Source of the DNA: Deltaproteobacteria bacterium
GTDB taxonomy: Bacteria; Myxococcota_A; UBA9160; SZUA-336
Direction of reading: 5' to 3'
Length of the DNA stretch: 38,897 nt
Assembly: GCA_019311115.1 (NCBI GenBank)
Contig: JAFDDB010000015.1
Location: forward strand, 1 to 38,897
Below the pieces are notes generated by a model. That model was not told where the DNA came from and ran no database searches. It was given only the letters and a program-made list of their open reading frames with translations. This document shows, in pieces, positions 8,276 through 15,278 of the stretch. Each line of letters begins with the position of its first letter. The first letter of the stretch is position 1. The position numbers and the translations under genes are program-made.

Positions 8276-9334
8276 CTAGACCGATCGGCCTCCGCGCGCA
8301 ACGGCTCGCTTGAGGCGCCGCCAGTAGCGCGGCTTCAGCCACCGTTGTACGGCGGCGCGGTGGGGACGCGTGAGCGGGGAGTCGACGTAGCGGCGGAGGA
8401 CGCCACGGCCGACCCGGTCTCGTGCTCGACGCAGGAAGCGCTGCCAGAGAAACGCGGCTTCCTCGAAGACCGCGTCCCCTTCCTCGGGAGCCTCACTCCG
8501 CGCGCGCTCCACGAGCGCGAGCATCCAGCGTTCCGCCCAGGCGAGCATCTCGGCGTCGAGCGTCACGCGGCCTGCGCCGGGCTCTTCGCGTCCCAGCAGG
8601 AGGTGACGATCGACGTCGTCAGCCGTCGCTCGTATGCCCATCTCGCGCAGGCGCATCTCCACGATCTTGCGGCGCAGCGCGTCGCGGTCGGCGCGCCGCG
8701 CCCGCGTGATGCGTCCTGCGTGCTCGCGCATGTGGACCAGGCTCTCCTGCAGGCAGGAGATCTTCTCGCGGCGAGCGAGACGGCCAAAGAGCTCACGATC
8801 CTGCATCACCGGAAAATCCTCGCGATAGCGGTACCGCTCGAGGATCGGACGCCGGAACAGCATGCTGGACTGCATCGGCACGGTCCGGAAAAGGAGCGAG
8901 AGCTCGATCGCACGGGGCGAGGCGGGCCCCTTTCGCTCTCTTGCGAGCAGCTTTCCACCGTCGTCGATCAGCCGCACCCACGATCCCACCGCCGCTACGT
9001 CCGGATGCGAGTCGAGAAACGACGTCTGCACCTCGAGCCGGTGAGGGAGCGCCACGTCGTCGCTGTCCAGCATGGCCACGTACGCGCCGCGCGCCAGGTC
9101 GATGCCCCGGTTTCGGGTCCGGGGAATCCCGAGGTTGCGCGGGTTGCGAACCAGCCGGAGGCGCGGATCGTCGATCGCAGCGACGACTTCAGCGGTCCTA
9201 TCCGTGGAGCCGTCGTCGATCACCAGGCACTCGAGGTCGCGAAAGGACTGCCCCAGGACACTCCGGATCGCGGACGTCACGAGGTGCTCGCGATTGTAGA
9301 CGGGCACGAGGACTGTGACTTGGGGGGAGTTCAT
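8276..9334 (-). CDS. Glycosyltransferase family 2
   Basis: 352 residues from ATG 9334, beginning MNSPQVTVLVPVYNREHLV, the first strand of a GT-A fold. It carries LECLVIDDGSTDRT and the DxD-type motif MLDSDD, then an acceptor-side segment with FPVMQDRELFGRLA. The frame is open far upstream, but that part is arginine-rich shadow sequence. The C-terminus is strongly basic (KPRYWRRLKRAVARGG), suggesting membrane-surface association. It probably adds a sugar during surface glycan synthesis. A TATACT hexamer 36 bases upstream is a possible separate promoter, which would make this gene only partly dependent on the sulfotransferase/propeller genes behind it. Confidence 0.88.
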   Translation of the reverse strand: MNSPQVTVLVPVYNREHLVTSAIRSVLGQSFRDLECLVIDDGSTDRTAEVVAAIDDPRLRLVRNPRNLGIPRTRNRGIDLARGAYVAMLDSDDVALPHRLEVQTSFLDSHPDVAAVGSWVRLIDDGGKLLARERKGPASPRAIELSLLFRTVPMQSSMLFRRPILERYRYREDFPVMQDRELFGRLARREKISCLQESLVHMREHAGRITRARRADRDALRRKIVEMRLREMGIRATADDVDRHLLLGREEPGAGRVTLDAEMLAWAERWMLALVERARSEAPEEGDAVFEEAAFLWQRFLRRARDRVGRGVLRRYVDSPLTRPHRAAVQRWLKPRYWRRLKRAVARGGRSV

Positions 9335-9370
9335 CACGTGCAGCGACGCCGCCCGCTTCGAGGCGGGGCC

Positions 9371-9376
9371 AGTATA
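9371..9376 (-). promoter_or_regulatory. Putative -10 element of the GT2 gene
   Basis: TATACT on the minus strand, five of six matches to TATAAT, in the 79-base gap between the propeller and GT2 genes. No good -35 lies 16-18 bases upstream. Inferred. Confidence 0.35.
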
Positions 9377-9413
9377 GGACGGCACACGCACCTGCGGCGA
9401 CCGACCCGGTCCC

Positions 9414-10778
9414 TCACAGCAGCTTTGAGACATCCGCGACGAACACCTGGCGTCGCCCGTCGGGGGCGCCGTTGAAGCACACCCTGCGCGAGTCGCGGCT
9501 CCACGCGGGGTGGGGGTCGAGTTTGAAGTGACTGCCACGCTGCGAACGCGGCCGCTCCGCACGAACCCCGCGGGCGCGCTGCCAGATCGATCGCGGGGCC
9601 GGGCGCGGTGACGCGTTGCGCGGCTGCTCCATGTCGACGGCGACGCTGCAGATCCGGACTTCCTCATCGGAATCGAGGTGCAGGATGCGGATCGGGATCT
9701 CCCGGTCTTCGCTCACGACCCAGGACTCACGCGGGTAGGCGTCGGAGAGCAGGTAGCGGCCGCTCGGATCGACGCTGGGGTGGCCGCTGCCCGCGTGGCG
9801 CTCGCTGAGCACCCGGAGATCGGATCCGTCGAACCGGATCGTGCAGAAACGCACGTCATCGTGACCGAGGGATCGGGGCACCAGGTTCAGCACCATGCGC
9901 TCCCCATCCGGGTGCCAGTTCGGATGGTTCGCCGTCCCCCCGAGCCGGCCTCTCGTCGACCAACTGCGACGATCGACGACCTCGCGGACATCACGCCCAC
10001 CGGGATCGAGGCTCAGCAGACAGGCGTTCCGTGCGGCTCGGCCGGGGACCAGACAGCGGAGCACTTGCAGGAGTCGCGTCCCTTGCCGGTTCAGCTTGGT
10101 GTGGAAGCAGTACGGGATCCCGCCCGCCGCCTGCTTCGTCGACGTGGCGGCCGCCGCCAGGCGTTCCAGGCTGACCAGGAGTGACACCTCGCCGCTCGCC
10201 AGGTCCGTTCGCCAGATCCCCTGCCCTGCGAGATCGTCGAGTCCCAGGCGAGGGGGCGATTCTCCGGGCGGGTCGGGAATCCCGTAGCCGTACTGCGTGG
10301 CGTTCATGAGGGCCAGGTCGGGACCCACGGCGTAGCTGGCGTCGGGAGCGAGGTCGTACTTGGGCCCTGCGTACAGTCTCGCCTTCCGTTCCCGGAGATC
10401 GATTCGGACACAGACACCGCGTCCCTCGACCACGTCGTTGGCGTACAGCGCGTGCTCGCTCTCCGGCCCCCACTGCACCTGCGCGCCCAGCTGGAAGGCC
10501 CACGCCGGTGTCCGGTAGACCGTCTCGACGCTCTCGTCCTCCAGGTCCACGACGGAGACGTCGGCGAGTTCGCCGAGCACGGGTCTGCGGCCCTGGTACG
10601 GCAGGCGCGTCAACGCCAGGTAGCGTCCGCACGGGCTGAAGGGACAGACGTCGTAGAAGGTGTGAACGTAGTAGCCGTCCGCGGGCGTGACGCAGCGAAC
10701 CGGCACGCGGGTGCGGCCCGGGCGATAGGGACGGAACTTGAACCGCTCGACGATCGGAGCGGGCGGGATGCCTCTCAA
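9414..10778 (-). CDS. Beta-propeller protein (WD40/TolB-like, oligogalacturonate lyase-like fold)
   Basis: 454 residues from a TTG at 10778 that overlaps the upstream sulfotransferase stop in the sequence TTGA. The protein repeats blades with the pattern of a strand, a Ser/Asp-Pro-Asp/Ser-Gly turn and another strand: PFSPCGRYLALTRLPY, NHPNWHPDGERMVLNL, HPSVDPSGRYLLSDAYP and HPAWSRDSRRVCFNGAP. This is a TolB/WD40-like propeller, closest by eye to propellers of the oligogalacturonate lyase type. No signal peptide is evident at this start, so it may be cytoplasmic. In this setting it may bind or modify a glycan, but catalytic activity cannot be shown. The C-terminus (RQVFVADVSKLL) completes the last blade. 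Confidence 0.75.
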   Translation of the reverse strand: MRGIPPAPIVERFKFRPYRPGRTRVPVRCVTPADGYYVHTFYDVCPFSPCGRYLALTRLPYQGRRPVLGELADVSVVDLEDESVETVYRTPAWAFQLGAQVQWGPESEHALYANDVVEGRGVCVRIDLRERKARLYAGPKYDLAPDASYAVGPDLALMNATQYGYGIPDPPGESPPRLGLDDLAGQGIWRTDLASGEVSLLVSLERLAAAATSTKQAAGGIPYCFHTKLNRQGTRLLQVLRCLVPGRAARNACLLSLDPGGRDVREVVDRRSWSTRGRLGGTANHPNWHPDGERMVLNLVPRSLGHDDVRFCTIRFDGSDLRVLSERHAGSGHPSVDPSGRYLLSDAYPRESWVVSEDREIPIRILHLDSDEEVRICSVAVDMEQPRNASPRPAPRSIWQRARGVRAERPRSQRGSHFKLDPHPAWSRDSRRVCFNGAPDGRRQVFVADVSKLL

Positions 10779-11734
10779 AGATCGTACCCGAGCTTGGCCA
10801 GATCATCTTCCATCCACTCGCCGAGCCGCGAGTTCGACGCACGGAACCGATCGCCCGCCCATCGCTCGACGACCCGATGGAAACGCTCCTCCCGCCAACG
10901 GGCCAGCCGCGCCGGCGCCGCCGACTCGAGCCGTCGAAAGACCTTGACCAGCCTTCTGTGCGCGGAGTTCGTCACGGGAAAGAAGGGTTCCGCGTACAGG
11001 CGGTCCGGCCGTGAAACCCAGGGGTTCAGGCGCCGCTTGATCTCGACGCCGAGCGCGCCGAGCGAGGCGTGGACGTCGCGTTCGAAGGGCAGGCTCTCGA
11101 TCTCCTCGTCCCCGCGCTCCAGCCCGCAGAAGCCGAGCACGCGCCGGACGAAGTCCGCCGGCTGCGCCACGAAGCCCTCGTAGGAGAGGACGAGGACTCG
11201 GTCGGGCCCGAAGAGCCGACGGTAGTAGTCCACCAACGCGTCGTACCGGAAGTGGCGCCAGTCGGGATTGCAGCTGCGGACGTCGCCCAGCAGGCGCGGC
11301 GACAGGTAGGTCTCGAGCGACAGGATCCCTCCGGCCCGGACGTACTGCTTGTAGCTCGACACGAGCATCGCCTTCTGTTCCCGCACCACGACCAGGATGC
11401 GAGCGCCCGGCAGCACGGCCGCAATCCGGTCGGCGAACTCCTTCTCGAGCACACCCCCCGTGTGCGGGCTGCCGCAGAGCTCCTCGGAGGAGACGACCGG
11501 ATAGGAGCCGTCGCGGGCCGCGGCCTCGACGAGGGCACCAAGCTCGCACTTCGCGCCGGCGGCATCGAAGTCGATCGCCCGCGGATGAACCAGCAGCGGG
11601 TGGAGCTGGTACTTCGCGGCCGCAGCGCGCAGCCCCACGGCAGTCCGCTTGAAGAGGACGCGCTGAAGCCAGGTGGTCCCGGTCTTGTGGTAGCCGACAT
11701 GTACGAGAACGTCGCGGCTCGACACCCCGGTCAC
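10775..11734 (-). CDS. Sulfotransferase (PAPS-dependent)
   Basis: 319 residues when started at the GTG whose last two bases form the upstream stop (GTGA overlap). The N-terminus DVLVHVGYHKTGTTWLQ contains the 5'-phosphosulfate loop of PAPS-dependent sulfotransferases (about residues 14-22). The segment ILVVVREQKAMLVSSYKQYV fits the 3'-phosphate-binding Arg/Ser motif. The enzyme should move sulfate from PAPS to a hydroxyl on a carbohydrate or lipid. The frame stays open for 79 further codons, but these overlap the preceding sulfotransferase and look like shadow. It is the middle gene of sulfotransferase-sulfotransferase-propeller, joined by 4-base overlaps on both sides. Confidence 0.87.
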   Translation of the reverse strand: MTGVSSRDVLVHVGYHKTGTTWLQRVLFKRTAVGLRAAAAKYQLHPLLVHPRAIDFDAAGAKCELGALVEAAARDGSYPVVSSEELCGSPHTGGVLEKEFADRIAAVLPGARILVVVREQKAMLVSSYKQYVRAGGILSLETYLSPRLLGDVRSCNPDWRHFRYDALVDYYRRLFGPDRVLVLSYEGFVAQPADFVRRVLGFCGLERGDEEIESLPFERDVHASLGALGVEIKRRLNPWVSRPDRLYAEPFFPVTNSAHRRLVKVFRRLESAAPARLARWREERFHRVVERWAGDRFRASNSRLGEWMEDDLAKLGYDL

Positions 11735-12519
11735 GCCTCGAGCATCCACTCGAACTCGCTGCCGCGAAGCGCCGCCTCGACCTCGGACCAGTTGGTCACG
11801 ATCTCGTTCAGGGGGAACGGGTTGGTGCGGGCGTACAGGATGTCGGTCGGCTCGTCGGGCAGGTCGAGGAAGCTGCAGACCTTGCGGTAGGCGTCGGCGG
11901 GGTCGCGCGCGATGTCTTCCTCGTACGTCAGCTCCAGCACGTTCCGTTCGGCCAGCCGCTCCCGCAGCCAATGGAAGCCGTCGCGGTAGCCCTTCAGGTG
12001 GTCGACCAGGGGCAGCGAGGCCCGGTCGATCGCCACGCGCTGCGGATCGATCGCGACGCGCGTCCGCTCGGCCTTGCGCCCGGCCGGAATGTGGGATCGC
12101 CGGTTCGCGTGGAGCACGACGCTCGACACGACTTTTCGCAGCAGGTTGCGCCGCTCCAGGATCACGAAGTGGTCGAAGCCCAGGTCATCGAGCCGCGCGA
12201 GCAGCTCGGGGAGCGACACACCCAGCAGGCGCGCGTGGAAGAACTTGAACTCGAGCCCGTAGATGCCGGGTCCCGCCGCATCGCGGCGGCGCGCGACGAA
12301 GCGACTGAACTCGCGCGGCTCGTTCCAGAGCCAGGAGTTGTGCTCCAGCACCTCGCCATCCCACGAGACGTGCGAGTGCTGGCCCAACAGGTCGGCGAGC
12401 ACGCGACTCCCGCTTCGGCCCGCGTGGAACATGGCGACGCGTGAGGTCGGAGTGCGGGCGCGCAACCGATTCCACAGCGCGGCCGCGCGTGGCCCGGACT
12501 GGCTGCGGTGCTTCTTCAT
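11731..12519 (-). CDS. Sulfotransferase (PAPS-dependent), second copy
   Basis: 262 residues from ATG 12519. The phosphosulfate loop is seen in FHAGRSGSRVLADLL (31-45). A 3'-phosphate site is likely in LERRNLLRKVVSSVV (121-135). The C-terminal SFLDLPDE is a usual sulfotransferase element. It is only distantly like its downstream neighbour, so the two probably act on different positions or acceptors rather than being a recent duplication. The basic N-terminus (MKKHRSQ) lacks a membrane anchor. It is the first gene of the three-gene sulfotransferase/propeller unit. About 155 bases of non-coding sequence precede it. Confidence 0.85.
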   Translation of the reverse strand: MKKHRSQSGPRAAALWNRLRARTPTSRVAMFHAGRSGSRVLADLLGQHSHVSWDGEVLEHNSWLWNEPREFSRFVARRRDAAGPGIYGLEFKFFHARLLGVSLPELLARLDDLGFDHFVILERRNLLRKVVSSVVLHANRRSHIPAGRKAERTRVAIDPQRVAIDRASLPLVDHLKGYRDGFHWLRERLAERNVLELTYEEDIARDPADAYRKVCSFLDLPDEPTDILYARTNPFPLNEIVTNWSEVEAALRGSEFEWMLEA

Positions 12520-12674
12520 CCGATCGAGATGCGCGTGCCAGGCCGGGGCCGCGGGCTGGCGACGGTGGAGGCCGGCGGCAGTTGCCGAGAAGCCACGATC
12601 TCATCCCCCTAGGTGCGCAGCGTAGCATGGCCGCGCTGGCGATCCGGGGCCTTCCCTGAGCGGTTCGACGCGAT

Positions 12675-13715
12675 CTACGCCGTCGCGTCGTGCGGCTCGG
12701 CCAGGCCGTGGACCCGCAGCCGGCGACGCACGAAGTCGGCCTGGAGCCCGAGGTTCTGCTCGAGGAACGGAGGCCGATACACGCCGAAGTGACCACAGGA
12801 GAGCAGCTCCACCTGCGCGCGCGTGCACAGGTTCGCGGCCTCGTCGAGGTAGGACGAGGGCATCATGTCGTCGCGTTCCGCGCCGATCACGAGCACCGGA
12901 CAACGGACCGCTCCGAGGTGTTCCATCGGCCGGAAGCGCTCGATGTTCGCCAGCATGCGCGCACACAGGACGTTCCTCCAGCCGCCGCGCAGGGGATTCG
13001 GCAAGGCCCGGAAGAAGGCATCCGCGTCGCTCAGATCCTGTCCGTTCCGATCGGGGCACTCGGCGCTCGCGAAGAAGACGAACTGCCCCGGCTTTCCGAA
13101 CGCGGCGACGTAGACCGGCGGCAGCCGCCCCCCGGACAGGCGCGCCATCGCCAGGTCGAGCACGGCCAGGGCGACGAGCCTCGCCAGCCGCCACCCCCTC
13201 GGCTCGAGGTCGGGAGAGGGGTTCAGGAAGGGGACCTGCGCGATCACGGCGTCCACGCGATCCGGATTGCGCGCGGCGACCATCAGCGCCTCGCCACCCG
13301 AGAAGCCCGAGCCCCAGAGCACGACGTGCGCAAAGCGTCCCTGCGCAAACTCGATCGCCGTCTCGTAGTCCTGCATCTGGCGGAAGGGGTCGACCCAGTG
13401 ACGGGGCATGCCCTCGGAGCCGCCGAGCGTGCGGAAGTCGAAGAGCAGCACGGCCGCCCCCTGGCGCACGAACTCCCAGGCGAAGGGCTCGAGGAGCGAG
13501 TCCTTGGTGCTCGTCAGGCCGGGCGCCATCACGATGACGGTGTCCGTGGCGCGGTGAGGCGCGAACAGCCAGGCCTCGAGTCGCGGACCGTGCGAGCAGA
13601 AGTAGACCGTCTCGACGGTACCGTCGGCGTTGCGGCCGGGCGGACGCTCCTCGGGGATGCCCCACTCGAAGCGCCCGTGGCCCGGCCAGCTCACGCCGCG
13701 GCCCTGGCCGCTCAC
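12675..13715 (-). CDS. Alpha/beta hydrolase, serine type
   Basis: 346 residues from a GTG at 13715 that overlaps the PadR stop as GTGA. The frame is open well beyond, but that part shadows PadR. A complete alpha/beta-hydrolase triad can be placed: Ser139 in the nucleophile elbow GFSGG, Asp282 in VIGAERDD and His309 in CGHFGVY. The segment VIVMAPGLTSTKDSLLEPFA supplies the oxyanion region and matches hydrolases of the dienelactone hydrolase/acyl-peptidase type with a lid insertion. No signal peptide is seen, so it is probably cytoplasmic. It is translationally coupled to PadR, so it is probably a target of that regulator. Natural substrate unknown. Confidence 0.85.
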   Translation of the reverse strand: MSGQGRGVSWPGHGRFEWGIPEERPPGRNADGTVETVYFCSHGPRLEAWLFAPHRATDTVIVMAPGLTSTKDSLLEPFAWEFVRQGAAVLLFDFRTLGGSEGMPRHWVDPFRQMQDYETAIEFAQGRFAHVVLWGSGFSGGEALMVAARNPDRVDAVIAQVPFLNPSPDLEPRGWRLARLVALAVLDLAMARLSGGRLPPVYVAAFGKPGQFVFFASAECPDRNGQDLSDADAFFRALPNPLRGGWRNVLCARMLANIERFRPMEHLGAVRCPVLVIGAERDDMMPSSYLDEAANLCTRAQVELLSCGHFGVYRPPFLEQNLGLQADFVRRRLRVHGLAEPHDATA

Positions 13716-14287
13716 GGACGGGGCTTCCAGCGTTCCGAGCGTGCGGCTTCGAGTCGCTCGATGGCGCAGTCCAGCCATCCGACCTCGGCTCGCGTCATGG
13801 CGATCGCGTGGTCGAGCGTCAGGCTGCGGAAGAACCGCTCCCGCGCGGCGGCACGGTCCCGGGTCGACTCGCCGGGCAGCGGGATCCCTTCCAGCTCGGC
13901 CAGCTCGGCCAGGTCGGCCGCCCGCTGGTCCCGCTGCCCTCGAAGCATGGCCAGAGCCTCGGCGTCCGTGACCCCGTCGGCGAAGAAGATCTGGACCAGC
14001 GTCGCCTCGCGAACATCCGTGTGCGGCAGCACGCGCGTCAGCCACTCGTCGAGCTCCGCCGCGCCGGCCTCGGTAATGTGATGCCGTTTCCGGTCCGGCT
14101 TGCCCTCTTGCGGGACCGGCTCGATGCGAACCAGGCCCTGCTCCGCCAGGTTCGCGAGCGTCCGGTAGATCTGGGCGAGGTCGGCGGGCCAGAAGTGCCG
14201 GACCGTGGCGTCGAAGCGCTTCTTCAGGTCGTACCCGGTCATGGGATCGCTGCGCAGGAATCCCAGGACTGCGTGTGGCAGAGACAT
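13712..14287 (-). CDS. PadR family transcriptional regulator
   Basis: 191 residues from ATG 14287. The N-terminal winged helix matches PadR: LPHAVLGFLRSDPMTGYDLKKRF, then FWPADLAQIYRTLANLAEQGLV as recognition helix and wing, and the wing strand KRHHITEAGAAEL. The C-terminal about 100 residues form the helical dimerisation domain of the Vir/AphA type (ending in a Trp-Leu-Asp-Cys-Ala-Ile-Glu helix). PadR proteins usually repress neighbouring genes and themselves, and are released by small phenolic or other ligands. It lies between an esterase and a coupled hydrolase. An AT-rich dyad directly upstream is a plausible operator. Confidence 0.93.
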   Translation of the reverse strand: MSLPHAVLGFLRSDPMTGYDLKKRFDATVRHFWPADLAQIYRTLANLAEQGLVRIEPVPQEGKPDRKRHHITEAGAAELDEWLTRVLPHTDVREATLVQIFFADGVTDAEALAMLRGQRDQRAADLAELAELEGIPLPGESTRDRAAARERFFRSLTLDHAIAMTRAEVGWLDCAIERLEAARSERWKPRP

Positions 14288-14296
14288 AGTGGACCA

Positions 14297-14325
14297 ATCT
14301 TATATAGGATCGATCTACTATTCAA
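14297..14325 (-). promoter_or_regulatory. Putative padR promoter with embedded operator dyad
   Basis: On the minus strand TTGAAT (14320-14325), a 17-base spacer and TAAGAT (14297-14302) form a reasonable promoter nine bases before the PadR ATG. The spacer holds the palindrome GATCGATC (14308-14315) within AT-rich sequence that stands out from its GC-rich surroundings. A repressor bound there would block the promoter, as expected for PadR autoregulation. The -35 lies in the last codons of the esterase gene. Inferred. Confidence 0.45.
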
Positions 14326-15010
14326 GCACCCTGGCAGGCGCGCCGCCCGGCGGCCAGAGGAGCTCGAGCGAGCGCAAGAACCGCTCCATCTCGCTCGCAG
14401 TCTCCTCGAAGCGTCCCTCGGGCGCGGGATGGTTGAAGAAGGCGTGGGGCATGCCCTCGTACTCGACCAGGTCGCAGCGGCGACCGAGCGCCTTCATGCG
14501 CGCGGCGAACCGCCGCGAGTGGTCGATCGGCACCTGCTCGTCCGCCGTGCCGTGCAGCACGAGGGAGGGCGGGAAGCGCTCTCCGACGCCCCAGTCCGGA
14601 CTCCCCTCTCCCATGAAGGCAAGTCGCGGCGTGCCATCGGGCGCGAGTGCGGGATTGAAGAGCACGAGCGCGGCGAGATCGACGCCCATCGAGGCGACCG
14701 CCGCGGCGAGCTGACCGCCGGCCGAGCCGCCCGACGCCGCGATCCGCGTGGAGTCGACGCCCAGATCGTCCGCGTGGTCGCGCACCCAGCGCACGGCGTG
14801 TGCGGCATCGTCCGCGCAGTCGACGGGAGTGACTGTCTCGGAGTTCGTGAGCCGGTAGGTCACCGTGATGCCGACCGTGCCCGCGGCGGCAAGCCGACGG
14901 CACTGCGGCAGGAACTGCTCGCGGCTCCCGATCCGCCACGCTCCGCCGTGGAAGAAGACGACGGCAGGCCGCGCCCCGCCCGCGGCGGAGTCCGGACGCA
15001 CGACCTCCAA
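14318..15010 (-). CDS. Esterase/lipase (alpha/beta hydrolase, HSL/BD-FAE type), 5'-truncated by amber codon
   Basis: 230 residues if started at the TTG at 15010, which directly follows an in-frame TAG. The catalytic core is intact: oxyanion motif HGGAW (21-25), nucleophile Ser96 in GGSAGG, Asp157 in HGTADEQVP and His189 in GMPHAFF. Such enzymes cleave short acyl esters. The N-terminus LEVVRPDSAAGGARP is only the end of the usual first two strands. The missing part (MPGSQVHTYREVAGAPL) is encoded in the same frame just upstream of the TAG. The gene therefore looks like a full-length esterase with one nonsense codon. Translation from TTG might still give a shortened protein of uncertain fold. 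Confidence 0.75.
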   Translation of the reverse strand: MEVVRPDSAAGGARPAVVFFHGGAWRIGSREQFLPQCRRLAAAGTVGITVTYRLTNSETVTPVDCADDAAHAVRWVRDHADDLGVDSTRIAASGGSAGGQLAAAVASMGVDLAALVLFNPALAPDGTPRLAFMGEGSPDWGVGERFPPSLVLHGTADEQVPIDHSRRFAARMKALGRRCDLVEYEGMPHAFFNHPAPEGRFEETASEMERFLRSLELLWPPGGAPARVLE

Positions 15011-15064
15011 CTAGAGCGGCGCTCCGGCGACCTCGCGGTACGTGTGGACCTGACTACCCGGCAT
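15011..15064 (-). pseudogene. 5' end of the esterase gene, separated by an in-frame TAG
   Basis: ATG at 15064 opens 17 codons, MPGSQVHTYREVAGAPL, ending in TAG at 15011-15013. The next codons, in the same frame, are LEVVRPDSAAG of the esterase. The pattern Tyr-x-x-Val-x-Gly-x-x-Leu-x-Leu-x-Val-x-x-Pro is the usual start of this esterase family, with the TAG where an acidic or basic residue is normally found. This suggests one base change (for example GAG or AAG to TAG), a sequencing error or readthrough. Confidence 0.6.
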
Positions 15065-15240
15065 CTCGCCCGGCGAGGGTAACCCCGATCCCGCCGCAGG
15101 AGCTGGCGAGGGTCGTGGTGAGCCGGGCACCGTCCATGGGCGTCGACAGAACCCCCTGGAGCCCCGCATGCCTTGACGAGTGCCGCCGCCGCTCGCCGCG
15201 CAGGCGCCCCGCGAGTTCCCGGCTGCCTCAAGGGCGCCCG

Positions 15241-15252
15241 ATCGGAACCGAT
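15241..15252. repeat. Short inverted repeat upstream of the first ATPase gene
   Basis: ATCGG-AA-CCGAT, preceded by the overlapping palindrome CCGATCGG, 26 bases before GTG 15279. It could be an operator. The same CCGAT half-site recurs in the dyad before the second ATPase gene. Confidence 0.35.
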
Positions 15253-15278
15253 AGGACGGGAACCTCCCCCGAACCCGG

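Noticed and set aside
13716-14297. Long N-terminal extension of the alpha/beta hydrolase frame
   Set aside because: It lies wholly antisense-free but out of frame within padR and is Arg/Gly-rich. The GTGA junction at 13712-13715 gives a better start.
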